Shown: in pieces, positions 45,348 through 54,039 of the stretch
Layout of the letters: every line of letters begins with the position of its first letter
Numbering within the stretch: the first letter of the stretch is position 1
Assembly: GCF_028858535.1 (NCBI RefSeq)
Contig: NZ_JAPMOU010000017.1
Span: 59,941 to 123,940 of the forward strand
DNA from: Spartinivicinus poritis
GTDB taxonomy: Bacteria > Pseudomonadota > Gammaproteobacteria > Pseudomonadales > Zooshikellaceae
Length of the DNA stretch: 64,000 bases
Reading direction: 5' to 3'
Program-made: the position numbers and the translations under genes
Notes under the pieces: model-generated
What the model was told of the DNA's origin: nothing
What the model saw: the letters and a program-made list of their open reading frames with translations, nothing else
The model's database searches: none

Positions 45348-46265
45348 GTGAGTAAACTACTAAAATTGTCTTGGTTATTTTGCTTTTATAGTGTTATTTC
45401 TGGCTGTGCGGCAACTGTCGAAAAGCAATCTGAAAAGCCTATTTGGCAACAACAAAATTCACAGCTGATTACAGAAGCAGACCTATTAAGAAAACTACCT
45501 GAAGTTGATGTTTTGTATTTAGGTGAAGCGCATGATAATCCCGTTCATCATCAGCATCAGTTAGCAATACTTGAGTATTTGCAGACAAAAGGGAAGTTGG
45601 CCGGAGTGGTAATGGAAATGCTTAACTCTGATCAGCAAGCAAAAATCGATCAGGCTTATGGCAAAGTAAAATCACAAGCAGAATTATACAACTGGTTAGA
45701 GTGGCAACAGGTAAAAGGCTGGCAGTGGGATTTTTATGGGCCAATGATGTGGCTGGCTATTAAAAATAATATACCACTCAAGGCGGGTAATATTACCAGG
45801 AAGCAAATAATGGAGTTATATCACAGTTCTACTAAGCCTAAAGCAGAAGGCCCTTACATAGATACGATTAGAGAACCCTTAGCGAAGAGAATAGAAGAAG
45901 CTCACTGCAATAAAATAGATCAGAAGTCTTTGGTTGCAATGGTAAATATTCAACAAGCCCGAGATAAAAAGCTGGCTGAAGAGGCTGTTAGCCTTAAGAA
46001 TGGAATAAAAAAAGGGGTGAAAGTAGTGATTACTGGCTCCTTTCATGCCAGGAAAGATGTAGGTTCTCCCCAATTTGTTCAGTGGCTTGCTCCAAATGTA
46101 AAAGTGGCTAGTGTGATATTTGTAGAATCAAATGAAGATCAGCAGGCAAGGGTTGAAGGTACTAATCGGTATGTAAGTGCACCCTGGTATCAGGGGGTAG
46201 AACAGTGGGGAGACTGGCTATGGCGCACTCCAAAAGCAGATACTGACCGCCCTGACTGCGGTTGA
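45348..46265 (+). CDS. ChaN-family heme-binding lipoprotein (PhuW-like)
   Basis: 305 aa. Lipoprotein signal peptide ending at the lipobox ISGC (Cys20), then the ChaN/DUF399 domain: VLYLGEAHDNPVHHQHQLAILEYL, VVMEML, and VVITGSFHARKDVG. ChaN-type proteins bind heme through a Tyr/His pair at a dimer interface; the role in uptake is not fixed. In Pseudomonas a member (PhuW) ends the phu operon, as here. I start at the GTG at 45348, with AGAAGGG 8 bases upstream; the further upstream in-frame TTG would spoil the signal peptide. Confidence 0.85.
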   Translation: MSKLLKLSWLFCFYSVISGCAATVEKQSEKPIWQQQNSQLITEADLLRKLPEVDVLYLGEAHDNPVHHQHQLAILEYLQTKGKLAGVVMEMLNSDQQAKIDQAYGKVKSQAELYNWLEWQQVKGWQWDFYGPMMWLAIKNNIPLKAGNITRKQIMELYHSSTKPKAEGPYIDTIREPLAKRIEEAHCNKIDQKSLVAMVNIQQARDKKLAEEAVSLKNGIKKGVKVVITGSFHARKDVGSPQFVQWLAPNVKVASVIFVESNEDQQARVEGTNRYVSAPWYQGVEQWGDWLWRTPKADTDRPDCG

Positions 46266-46324
46266 TCTCATGACTTAAAAACTAATTCTCTACACATAGG
46301 ATAAAAGAGAGTGAAAGATAGGGG

Positions 46325-46352
46325 TTGTAATTTTTTAAAAGTTTAGTAATAT
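46325..46352 (+). promoter_or_regulatory. tRNA-Lys promoter
   Basis: TTGTAA (46325-46330), 16 bases, TAATAT (46347-46352), followed by the GC-rich discriminator GCGCGCCC typical of stringently controlled stable-RNA promoters. Confidence 0.6.
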
Positions 46353-46366
46353 AGCGCGCCCATCAA

Positions 46367-46442
46367 GGGTCGTTAGCTCAGTTGGTAGAGCAGTTGGCTT
46401 TTAACCAATTGGTCGCTGGTTCGAGTCCAGCACGACCCACCA
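46367..46442 (+). tRNA. tRNA-Lys (anticodon TTT)
   Basis: 76 nt with encoded CCA. Acceptor GGGTCGT/ACGACCC, D-arm GCTC..GAGC, anticodon stem GTTGG/CCAAT with anticodon TTT at 46400-46402, and T-arm GCTGG-TTCGAGT-CCAGC. All arms pair. Confidence 0.97.
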
Positions 46443-46527
46443 TTTCTCTCATTTCTTGATGCAACTTATTACTATCTAATCTTTTCTTTTTTATATTTAC
46501 AGCAAAACCTAAATTGTTGACTTTGTG

Positions 46528-47991
46528 TTAGTTGATTGAAGCTTGTTCAGGCGCGTGGTTATACCAGTAATTAGCTAGTCGCTGATTATGGCTAACGCCT
46601 CGGCCTTGCTGGTACATTTCTGCAAGTTTTAACTGAGCAGTTTTAACTCCTTGTTTAGCAGCCTCCCAATACCACATAGCAGCCCTGGTTTGATCCTTCG
46701 CAATTCCATTACCAAGCTCGTAGTGCGTGCCAAGTTGCCATTGGGCAATTCGATCTCCATTATTGGCAGCATGGCTCAGCCAGAATACACCCTCATGTAA
46801 GTTGAATAGCTGGCTTTGATTACTAAGAAAAACATCGCTCAACTGCTTATAAGCACTGGTGTCACCTTTATAAGCAGCCTCCTTTAGCCATAACACCGCT
46901 TGGTCTTGGTTAAATAACCTGCTTTCAGGCTCTAGCATTAGCTCTGCTGCTCTGACCATAGCAATCTCACTTCCTTGTTTGGCGGCTTGCTCAAACCAGT
47001 AAAGTGACTGACTGTGTTGGTCTTCAAACTGCTGATAATAAGAACCCAAGACTAGTTGGGCATTAACGTGATTTTGTAATGCTGCCTGGCTGACTAGATA
47101 AATACCACGCTTGCTGTCTTTAGGTACTTTTTCGCCTTGTATCAGCAAAATACCAAGACGGTACTGAGCATATTTGTTGCCTTTTTTAATAGCTCGTTGA
47201 TACCAGTATCTAGCTTTCTCTGGGTTTTTGGTTACTCCATCGCCTATTAAGTAAGCTTTGGCTAAGTTGTTTAAGGCGGCAGGGTGATCTTTTTCGGCTG
47301 CTTTTTTATACCACTGTGCTGCAACTGCTTTATCTTGTTTTACACCAAGGCCAGTTGCGTACATATAACCTAGGTTATTCTCGGCAGCTGCATGGCCTAA
47401 TTTAGCAGCAGTCTGATAATAGCTGAGGGCTTGCTTAAGGTTTTTATCTACGCCTTGGCCAAGTTGGTGCATCATACCTAAGTTATTTATCGCCTTAGGA
47501 TATTTTTTAGCCGCCGCTTGATTAAACCAGTAAAGGGCTTGATTATAATCTTTTTGCAGAATGTTCCCGAACCAATACCACTCACCCAATAAAACCTGAC
47601 TTTCAGCTAGTCCTTGTTGAGCTGACTGCCTAAGCATTGATACCGCTTTTGCCGTATTGTTCGGAGCAATGCAGCGGGCAGCTTCATACTGTCCTTCTAG
47701 TGCCGTCAATTCGGCTGACTTTTGAAACCAGTCACAGGCTATTTGAGAATGTTGGTCAGCTTGATAAAACTGACCAATTAGATAGTAAACGAAGCCAAGA
47801 GATTTTTTGTGAACGGGTTTTATTTGTGAAGCTTGGCTGATGTGCTGTGTAGACTGCTTCTGTTGGCTAATTGTTGAGACAGACTGGTTCAGTTTGGTAA
47901 GCGAGTTGGCGCTAGCAGCTGCATGTCCCGCCAGGCTTAATGTAAGTAAGCCTATAAAAAGACGACTAGTTCCCTTTTTGGTGTTTATCAT
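46528..47991 (-). CDS. Secreted Sel1-like repeat protein
   Basis: 487 aa. Signal peptide about 1-27 (LFIGLLTLSLAGHAAASA). About ten Sel1 repeats follow from residue 110, of the form A-YWYQ-AA--G---A---LG--Y--G-GV, for example AAKLGHAAAENNLGYMYATG. Such repeats form a solenoid for protein contacts. I start at the ATG at 47991 because it begins a clean signal peptide; an upstream in-frame Met would not. Partner unknown. Confidence 0.88.
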   Translation of the reverse strand: MINTKKGTSRLFIGLLTLSLAGHAAASANSLTKLNQSVSTISQQKQSTQHISQASQIKPVHKKSLGFVYYLIGQFYQADQHSQIACDWFQKSAELTALEGQYEAARCIAPNNTAKAVSMLRQSAQQGLAESQVLLGEWYWFGNILQKDYNQALYWFNQAAAKKYPKAINNLGMMHQLGQGVDKNLKQALSYYQTAAKLGHAAAENNLGYMYATGLGVKQDKAVAAQWYKKAAEKDHPAALNNLAKAYLIGDGVTKNPEKARYWYQRAIKKGNKYAQYRLGILLIQGEKVPKDSKRGIYLVSQAALQNHVNAQLVLGSYYQQFEDQHSQSLYWFEQAAKQGSEIAMVRAAELMLEPESRLFNQDQAVLWLKEAAYKGDTSAYKQLSDVFLSNQSQLFNLHEGVFWLSHAANNGDRIAQWQLGTHYELGNGIAKDQTRAAMWYWEAAKQGVKTAQLKLAEMYQQGRGVSHNQRLANYWYNHAPEQASIN

Positions 47992-48235
47992 TAGTGCCCT
48001 GTTAGCTAAATAGCGACATAAGATATAACTAAAAAAATCACACAACAAAAACAGACGACCTGTTTATTATTTAACCTATTTTAAACATATCAGTAGATTT
48101 GATTTATTTCAGTGAAATTAAGCATTTGATTAAGAAATTAATGCACCTATGTGAACATTCATTACAAAAGGTGACATAGGTCGTAAGTAATCTGTGATTA
48201 ATTAGGGGAAAGGGGGGGCTGAAAAGTTTCAGAAC

Positions 48236-48367
48236 AAAAAAAAGGCTACCAAAAGGTAGCCTTAGAACCGTGATTAGCCTGATGAGGAGATAACCTGTAA
48301 AAAAAGCTGTTTAACTGCCAGGTAAACGTCTTACAGTAGTTATCAAAGTTGCCTGTGGCAACTGTTG
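48236..48367 (-). ncRNA. PrrF-type iron-responsive sRNA, copy A
   Basis: About 130 nt. Promoter TTGACA (48399-48394), 17 bases, TATTCT (48376-48371). A 5' hairpin AGTTGCC/GGCAACT is followed by a 30-base core (48270-48299, minus strand, includes TTATCTCCTCATCAGG) identical to copy B. The end is AAGGCTACC/GGTAGCCTT with a T-run (48236-48263). Tandem copies, Fur boxes and the location between a PhuW-like gene and a cNMP-binding gene equal the prrF1/prrF2 locus of P. aeruginosa. Family role: represses iron-rich, non-essential proteins when iron is low. Confidence 0.85.
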
Positions 48368-48401
48368 AAAAGAATAGGCAAGCAGCTTTTAAATGTCAAC
48401 A

Positions 48402-48425
48402 CAAATGATAATTATTTTTATTTGC
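48402..48425. promoter_or_regulatory. Fur box of sRNA copy A
   Basis: CAAATGATAATTATTTTTAT, an imperfect Fur palindrome immediately upstream of the -35 of copy A. A second possible -10 (TATCAT at 48410-48405) lies within it, so an alternative longer transcript is possible. Confidence 0.7.
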
Positions 48426-48470
48426 ATGCGCATGATGTGGAAGCAATGCACGAAAAGTTGGATGACAGGC

Positions 48471-48599
48471 AAAAAAAAGCCACTCTAAAAAGAGTGGCAA
48501 AAGTCTGTGATTAGCCTGATGAGGAGATAACCTGTATATAGCATCCTGTTACTTACAGAAGTGATATCGACAGATTAAATCTGTTGTGCAACGACAACA
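48471..48599 (-). ncRNA. PrrF-type iron-responsive sRNA, copy B
   Basis: About 129 nt. Promoter TTGACA (48634-48629), 17 bases, TATCAT (48611-48606). A 5' hairpin CAGATT/AATCTG precedes the same 30-base core as copy A (48507-48536). The terminator is GCCACTCT/AGAGTGGC with eight Ts (48471-48498). It lies directly upstream of copy A in the same direction; read-through would give a PrrH-like long RNA of about 360 nt. Confidence 0.87.
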
Positions 48600-48601
48600 A
48601 T

Positions 48602-48626
48602 GCAAATGATAATTGTTATCATTTGC
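48602..48626. promoter_or_regulatory. Fur box of sRNA copy B
   Basis: A perfect 11-bp inverted repeat around TTG: GCAAATGATAA and TTATCATTTGC. It covers the spacer and -10 of the copy B promoter, the strongest Fur site in the window. Confidence 0.85.
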
Positions 48627-48710
48627 ATTGTCAATAGCTGCTTAGAATTTTTCCTTCCGCAAAGAACCTGTGTATAAATTAGAGGGCTGTGGCTGTATAA
48701 CTCTTTATGG

Positions 48711-49529
48711 CTAGCTCATGACTCCAACAGTGCTAGCTGAATCATTCGAGCCTGGAGAAGCGAGTTTTTGATTAAGAGCGTTTATTCGCCTAGCCATATT
48801 TTCCATTAAGTTAAGGCAAACCCTTGGGTGAGTTTGAATAAGGTTAATAAACTGATCTTTAGGCACAGCGGTGAGGGTGCAATCATCTTTGGCGATCACA
48901 GTTGCTGAGCGTTTTTCTTGTGTAAACATAGCCATGGCACCAAAGATCTCATCTTGATAAATATTGCCTACTTTTACTCCACGTACATAAACCTCGGCAC
49001 GCCCAGTCATCAAGATAAAGACATGGTCAGCTTGCTCGCCTTCACTAATAATAGTTTCTCCAGCTTTCACTTGAAGAAAACCAGTTGTAGGCTTATCGCT
49101 GTATGGGGTGAGTCGAGATAGCCCATCGGCTAATACAGCGGCATAACCAACCAAGTATTTTGTTAGTAAGGTCTGTCTGGCTGGATCTGCTTGAATATGC
49201 TCAAAAAAAGCTTTGCGGTTATAAGGAATGAGTTCAATAGGGTCTTTACTGCTGTATTTACACTTTGGCAAGCTAAAGCCTTGTCTTAGCCCTACGATGT
49301 CACCTTCTTGCATGTAAAAAACTTCGCGCTGATTAATAGAGCCAGCAAGCTTTCCTTCGCAAATTAAAAAAACCTGGTCAGGGTCATGCTGGGTATAAAG
49401 GTCTGCAACGGAGTCTAAATAGATATTGGCTGCCTCGCTGGGCAAACCATTAACAAGCTGGGCAGGGATAAGCTGCAGCTCTGAAATGACTTCACTGATA
49501 TAGGGGAATTGCTCTCCCACCAAGTACAT
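48711..49529 (-). CDS. Cyclic nucleotide-binding protein (CbpA-like)
   Basis: 272 aa. A degenerate N-terminal cNMP-like domain (about 40-120) is followed by a canonical one (150-240: VKAGETIISEGEQADHVFILMTGRAEVY, FGAMAMFTQEKRSATVIAK). In most cAMP-binding sites the phosphate-binding stretch is FGE-A; here the Glu is Ala. There is no DNA-binding domain. Its neighbourhood (prrF on one side, TfoX-like gene on the other) is that of P. aeruginosa cbpA, a cAMP-binding protein. 21 bases after the TfoX-like gene. Confidence 0.85.
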   Translation of the reverse strand: MYLVGEQFPYISEVISELQLIPAQLVNGLPSEAANIYLDSVADLYTQHDPDQVFLICEGKLAGSINQREVFYMQEGDIVGLRQGFSLPKCKYSSKDPIELIPYNRKAFFEHIQADPARQTLLTKYLVGYAAVLADGLSRLTPYSDKPTTGFLQVKAGETIISEGEQADHVFILMTGRAEVYVRGVKVGNIYQDEIFGAMAMFTQEKRSATVIAKDDCTLTAVPKDQFINLIQTHPRVCLNLMENMARRINALNQKLASPGSNDSASTVGVMS

Positions 49530-49550
49530 GGTTGTAGCCTTAAATTAACA

Positions 49551-49826
49551 TTACTGGCTGACTGCACTGGGTTCTTTGGCTTCTGCTTCCCGTATTAACC
49601 TTTCTTTTAGCGAAGGGTCAAGCTGGTTCCAGTGCGCATTGAGTAGAGCACCTTCTAGTGCATATAACAACACTTTAGATACTTTAAATCCGCGTGTTTT
49701 AATTTTGCAATAGGCTTCCACCGCACCAATTTGCTCTAGTGTTTCGCGGTCTCTAATGCCAACGGCATTAAGCCATTGAACGGATGTTTTCCCTAGGTTT
49801 TTCAGCTCGATTAAATCTGTTGCCAT
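49551..49826 (-). CDS. TfoX/Sxy C-terminal domain protein
   Basis: 91 aa consisting of only the TfoX C-terminal domain (LKNLGKTSVQWLNAVGIRDRETLEQIGAVEAY), a helix-hairpin-helix-like fold. The N-terminal domain of true competence regulators is absent. The ATG at 49826 has AAGGA 8 bases upstream; an earlier in-frame Met would add 27 unconserved residues. It probably forms an operon with the cNMP-binding gene. Function unknown. Confidence 0.8.
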   Translation of the reverse strand: MATDLIELKNLGKTSVQWLNAVGIRDRETLEQIGAVEAYCKIKTRGFKVSKVLLYALEGALLNAHWNQLDPSLKERLIREAEAKEPSAVSQ

Positions 49827-50554
49827 CTTCGAGTCCTTGCCCTCTGAAAATACCAAGTTGCTCAGGTGACAACAAAACTTCATATCAGTCACTATCGAGT
49901 TTGCCACCTTGATATAAATAATAGCTGATTATTGTGCCTTGTATGATAATTGATCAGAAACTCGGCTAAATTTTTATTGTATGGCCTGGGTATACTTTGG
50001 TGTCAGGCAGCTATATGCCTGTTTATATCTGTTGAGTTTTTAGCTTTTACCTTTTTTGAAAGCTAGCCTAAAAGTCCTTCTAAGAGGACTACCGCTAGTT
50101 GCCGTACACTTAAAAAGTGAGAAATTTCCCTCAAATTGTTGGTTTGCTCTGAAAATCAGCAGCCTAATCGAATACACTTTAGCCAATTATTTTGTAAGAC
50201 AACTGACGCAAGAAAAATATGAGTGCTTCTTGAGGTTGTGAGTAGCCAGCGTGATATCGGCACTCCTTTGCTGTGATAGTAAAGCCTTTGCTGATTATTA
50301 GCGTGCAAAGAAGGCTTTGTTAGGGTCTTAAAAGCTGATTTGAGTTACACATAAGCCTGATGGTGTTATGTGAACCAAACATATCATGTAAGTAACAAAC
50401 CTTATTATCAGCATAACAAGACTCGTTTATTGTGCTGACAAATTAGCCAGCAAAGCACTGAGCTATCTAAGCTATCGAAACGCTTTTAACGAAAAGTTTC
50501 TAAGCACTAATATCTGATTGCAGTCTGACAGTCTTTAGGAAAAAACATAAGCAC
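49827..50554. other. Gene-free stretch upstream of mrcB
   Basis: No supported gene; a 61-codon open frame at 50056-50241 has no ribosome site or recognisable content. A hairpin AAAGCC-TTTGC/GCAAA-GAA-GGCTTT occurs at 50281-50318 without a T-run. The mrcB promoter must lie to the right but is not clear. Confidence 0.4.
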
Positions 50555-52915
50555 ATGACTGAACGTATTCGCACTGGTAGGCAGCCAGCCAACAAAAGTA
50601 AAAAGTCCAATGGAAAGACCAAAAAAGGAGGCTTTTGGAAGAAGCTATTTAAGTTAGCAGCTGTGCTGTTAATAATTGGTGGTGTTCTATTTGTTGGTTA
50701 TGCCAGTAAGCTAGACATTGAAGTAACAGAAAGGTTTGAAGGCAAGAAGTGGGCAATTCCTGCGAAAGTATATGCTCAACCATTGGAGATATTTTCTACT
50801 AGAAGAATTAATGCAAAACAACTGACTCAACAGCTGGATCAGCTTGGCTATCAGTCTGTCAGTTATGTTGAGCGAGCTGGACAGTTTCACCAAAAAGGCA
50901 ATACAGTTACTGTAAAAACCAGGGGGTTCCAGTTTGATGATGGCTATGAAGAGTCAGCCCTGCTAAAAATCACTTTTCAAAATAAACAAATTAAAAAGGT
51001 AGTAGATCAAACTGGCCAAGAAGCTTTAGCGCGTTTAGAGCCACAGTTAATTGGTGGCATTTATCCTGCCTCGAATGAAGACCGCTTGTTAACCAAACTG
51101 GAGCAGTTACCAGAAACCTTTATTCCTACTTTATTAGCTGTAGAAGACAGAAATTACTATGACCACTGGGGTGTTTCACCCAAGTCAATTATTAGAGCAT
51201 TTTATGTCAATTTTAAAACAGGGAGAGCCGTTCAAGGTGGGTCAACTTTAACTCAACAGCTAGTAAAAAATTTATATTTGTCGAATGAGCGTAGCCTGAA
51301 AAGAAAAGCTAATGAAGCTATTATGGCTGGCTTATTAGATTTTCATTACGACAAGGATGAAATACTCGAAACCTATATCAACGAAGTGTTTTTAGGTCAG
51401 CAAGGTAATCGCGCTATCCATGGGTTTGGCTTAGCCAGCCAGTTTTTTTTCGGTCAGCCTATTAATGAGCTGTCAGTTGAGAAGGTTGCCCTGTTAGTTG
51501 GCATGATTAAAGGCCCTTCTCAATACAACCCTCGTCGTAAGCCAAAAAATGCCCTTAAGCGTCGTAACCTGGTGCTAAAAGTAATGGCGCAACAAGGGGT
51601 AATTACTGAGCAGGAAGCAAACCAGGCTAAGCAGAAGCCTTTAGGCGTGGTGAAGCATAGCAAGGTACAAATGAACCACTATTATGCATACCTCGACCTG
51701 GTTAAAAGACAGTTAAAGCGTGACTATGATGAAGATAATCTAACTTCTCAAGGGCTGAGAATCTTTACAAACCTTGACCCTATCGTTCAGCAGCAAGCTC
51801 AAAAAAGCCTGACTGAAACCCTGAAAAAAATCAGAAAATCCAGTGAAAAGCATAAAGCGTTACAAGGTGCTATGGTGGTTACAGCGCCAGGTAGTGGTGA
51901 TGTGCTGGCAGTGATTGGTGATCGTAAAGCAGGTTATACAGGCTTTAACCGTGCAGTAGATGCCCAGCGCCATATTGGTTCTTTAATTAAGCCTGTAGTT
52001 TTTTTATCTGCATTGACACAACCTGAGCAATATACTCTCGCCACTTTTGTGGACGACAGCAAAGTTAGCATTAAAACTCAGGATGGTCAGTTATGGGAGC
52101 CAAACAACTTTGATCATAAAAGTCATGGCGCGGTGCCCTTGCATGAGGCCTTGGCAAAATCCTATAACTTGGCCACAGCGAATGTGGGGTTGACTGTAGG
52201 TGTAGAAAAAATACTACAGTTACTTAAAACAATGGGAGCCGATCAGGAGTTTCCTGCCTATCCTTCTTCCCTGCTAGGTGCTGTAGCCATGTCACCTGTG
52301 GATGTAGCTACTGTTTATCAAACTCTGGCAGGAGGTGGTTTTAAAGTACCACTAAGGACGATACGGGCTGTATTGGATGCTGAAGGTAAACCACTGCAGC
52401 GTTACCCGCTGGCCATACAACAGGTTATTCCTAGCGAGTATGTGCACTTATTGCAGTATGCAATGCAAGAGGTTATGCGAGAGGGTACTGGTAGAAGAGC
52501 CTACCGGCTGTTAAATAATAAAGTGCGTGTTGCAGGCAAAACCGGTACCAGTAATGAACAGCGTGATAGCTGGTTTGCTGGCTATTCTGAGGACTACTTA
52601 GCAGTTGTTTGGATGGGGCATGATGATAATAAGCCAACACCAGTAACAGGTAGTAGTGGTGCGCTAAGGGTTTGGACAGACTTTATGTTTAATGTAAATC
52701 CTAAGTCATTGCGGCCAAAAGTGCCTGATCAGGTCCGCTATGTATGGGTAGATGAAATTAGTGGCATGCTTGCCAATGAATCTTGTGCAGGTGCACGTTA
52801 CTTACCATTTATTAAAGGCTCTGAGCCCCAGGAAGAATCTTCCTGCATTATTCGTCACCAGCCCCAAAGAAGGGGGTCTAAGGTGGTAGAGTGGTTCAGA
52901 ACTCTGTTTCGCTAG
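50555..52915 (+). CDS. mrcB: Penicillin-binding protein 1B
   Basis: 786 aa bifunctional peptidoglycan synthase. Basic cytosolic N-terminus, membrane anchor 34-50, UB2H domain (about 65-150, binds the LpoB activator), GT51 glycosyltransferase with Glu197 (VEDRNYYDHWG) and GGSTLTQQLVKNLY, and transpeptidase with Ser476-x-x-Lys479 (GSLIKP), SYN (KSYNLATANVG) and KTGT near 660. All catalytic motifs are intact. The next gene encodes a TPR lipoprotein 15 bases downstream, as in Pseudomonas. Confidence 0.96.
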   Translation: MTERIRTGRQPANKSKKSNGKTKKGGFWKKLFKLAAVLLIIGGVLFVGYASKLDIEVTERFEGKKWAIPAKVYAQPLEIFSTRRINAKQLTQQLDQLGYQSVSYVERAGQFHQKGNTVTVKTRGFQFDDGYEESALLKITFQNKQIKKVVDQTGQEALARLEPQLIGGIYPASNEDRLLTKLEQLPETFIPTLLAVEDRNYYDHWGVSPKSIIRAFYVNFKTGRAVQGGSTLTQQLVKNLYLSNERSLKRKANEAIMAGLLDFHYDKDEILETYINEVFLGQQGNRAIHGFGLASQFFFGQPINELSVEKVALLVGMIKGPSQYNPRRKPKNALKRRNLVLKVMAQQGVITEQEANQAKQKPLGVVKHSKVQMNHYYAYLDLVKRQLKRDYDEDNLTSQGLRIFTNLDPIVQQQAQKSLTETLKKIRKSSEKHKALQGAMVVTAPGSGDVLAVIGDRKAGYTGFNRAVDAQRHIGSLIKPVVFLSALTQPEQYTLATFVDDSKVSIKTQDGQLWEPNNFDHKSHGAVPLHEALAKSYNLATANVGLTVGVEKILQLLKTMGADQEFPAYPSSLLGAVAMSPVDVATVYQTLAGGGFKVPLRTIRAVLDAEGKPLQRYPLAIQQVIPSEYVHLLQYAMQEVMREGTGRRAYRLLNNKVRVAGKTGTSNEQRDSWFAGYSEDYLAVVWMGHDDNKPTPVTGSSGALRVWTDFMFNVNPKSLRPKVPDQVRYVWVDEISGMLANESCAGARYLPFIKGSEPQEESSCIIRHQPQRRGSKVVEWFRTLFR

Positions 52916-52930
52916 TCGGGGGCAATAATA

Positions 52931-53482
52931 GTGTTTCAACAAACAAACATATTTCAGGGTAAAACATCGTGGTTTAAGCCAGCAGTTATTGGAGGAATGC
53001 TGGCTATATTAACTGGCTGTGTACAGCACACATATATTCCATCATCACAAGATCCAGGCCGGGATATGCGGCCTGAAGTGGTTGATGCTGCTCCGGCACC
53101 TGCTGCTCGTCCTGAATATCGTCAGCCTCAGGTAGTGACCCAGCCGCGCCAAGAAAACCAAGATCAATATGCTTATGTAACACCTGATTACCCTGACTCA
53201 GGAGTGAGCAACAATCCAGCTGCTCGTCGGTTAATTGATCGAGCTTTAGAGCAGCGTGCGAGTGGTGATTTAGAAGCAGCTGCAGCCACTTTAGAAAGAG
53301 CACTGCGAGTTGCCCCAAATGATCCAGAAGTCTATTACGAGTTAGCTTCAATTCGACTTAGCCAGCAAAATTATGCACAAGCAGAACAGCTAGCTCGTCG
53401 AGGCTTATCCTTAACGCGTGATCCTGGGATGAGAGCAAGGCTGCAATCTATAATCGATCAAAGTGCAGTTGGCCGGGGATAG
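52931..53482 (+). CDS. TPR-containing lipoprotein
   Basis: 183 aa from a GTG start. A long signal (IGGMLAILTGC) ends in a lipobox with Cys31. A Pro/Gln-rich linker (about 40-95) is followed by about two TPRs (ALEQRASGDLEAAAATLERALRVAPNDPEVYYELA). Directly after mrcB, so it may assist PBP1B; no LpoB domain is recognisable and this is inference from position. Confidence 0.78.
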   Translation: MFQQTNIFQGKTSWFKPAVIGGMLAILTGCVQHTYIPSSQDPGRDMRPEVVDAAPAPAARPEYRQPQVVTQPRQENQDQYAYVTPDYPDSGVSNNPAARRLIDRALEQRASGDLEAAAATLERALRVAPNDPEVYYELASIRLSQQNYAQAEQLARRGLSLTRDPGMRARLQSIIDQSAVGRG

Positions 53483-53534
53483 GTTGAATACCTAATTAGT
53501 TATTCGAAAATAAAGTTAAATTTCTAGCAAAAAT

Positions 53535-53577
53535 GCCCGGAAGCGGTGGTGTCAGATGAAATATTCGGGCTAGCTTT
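53535..53577 (+). terminator. Possible terminator after the mrcB operon
   Basis: GCCCG/CGGGC (53535-53539, 53566-53570) with a long loop, then TAGCTTTTAATT. Weak T-run. Confidence 0.3.
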
Positions 53578-53674
53578 TAATTGTCAGCAAATGGACAAGC
53601 TCGTTAAACTAGTGTTACATCTTTTCTAGAACACAAGCATTACTGAATCAAACTTAACGAGCGCTTGTCTTTTT

Positions 53675-53989
53675 ATGAGTACTGATCACATATCTGCGTT
53701 ATTAACTGAGCTGGAGCAAGAGCTTCAACACCTGAACATGTGGGACTCTACCCCTCCTTCTGTAGAGGCTTTAGCAAGTACAGAGCCTTTTTGTGTTGAC
53801 ACCTTGGCGCTGAATCAGTGGTTGCAGTGGATTTTTATCCCTCGCCTTCGTGCTTTGATTGAAGGTGGCCTTCCTTTACCCTCAAACTGTAGTATTCTAC
53901 CTATCGCTGAAGAGTTCTGTAGTCAGCAGTCTAATGATTGTGCAAAGCTACTGATCATAGTCACAAAAATTGACCAAAATCTTTCTTAA
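53675..53989 (+). CDS. YqcC-family protein
   Basis: 104 aa, helical. LLTELEQELQHLNMWDSTPPSVEAL and PFCVDTLALNQWLQWIFIPRLRALIEGGLPLP are characteristic of YqcC (DUF446). Elsewhere it is often beside the pseudouridine synthase TruC, which is not present here. Function unknown. Confidence 0.85.
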   Translation: MSTDHISALLTELEQELQHLNMWDSTPPSVEALASTEPFCVDTLALNQWLQWIFIPRLRALIEGGLPLPSNCSILPIAEEFCSQQSNDCAKLLIIVTKIDQNLS

Positions 53990-54039
53990 GTTTTCTATAC
54001 CAACTACGTTTCTACAACAACAATGCCCTTATAAAAGCA

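Noticed and set aside
50056..50241. 61-codon open frame upstream of mrcB
   Set aside because: No ribosome site, no recognisable composition or motif, and it lies in AT-rich intergenic DNA.
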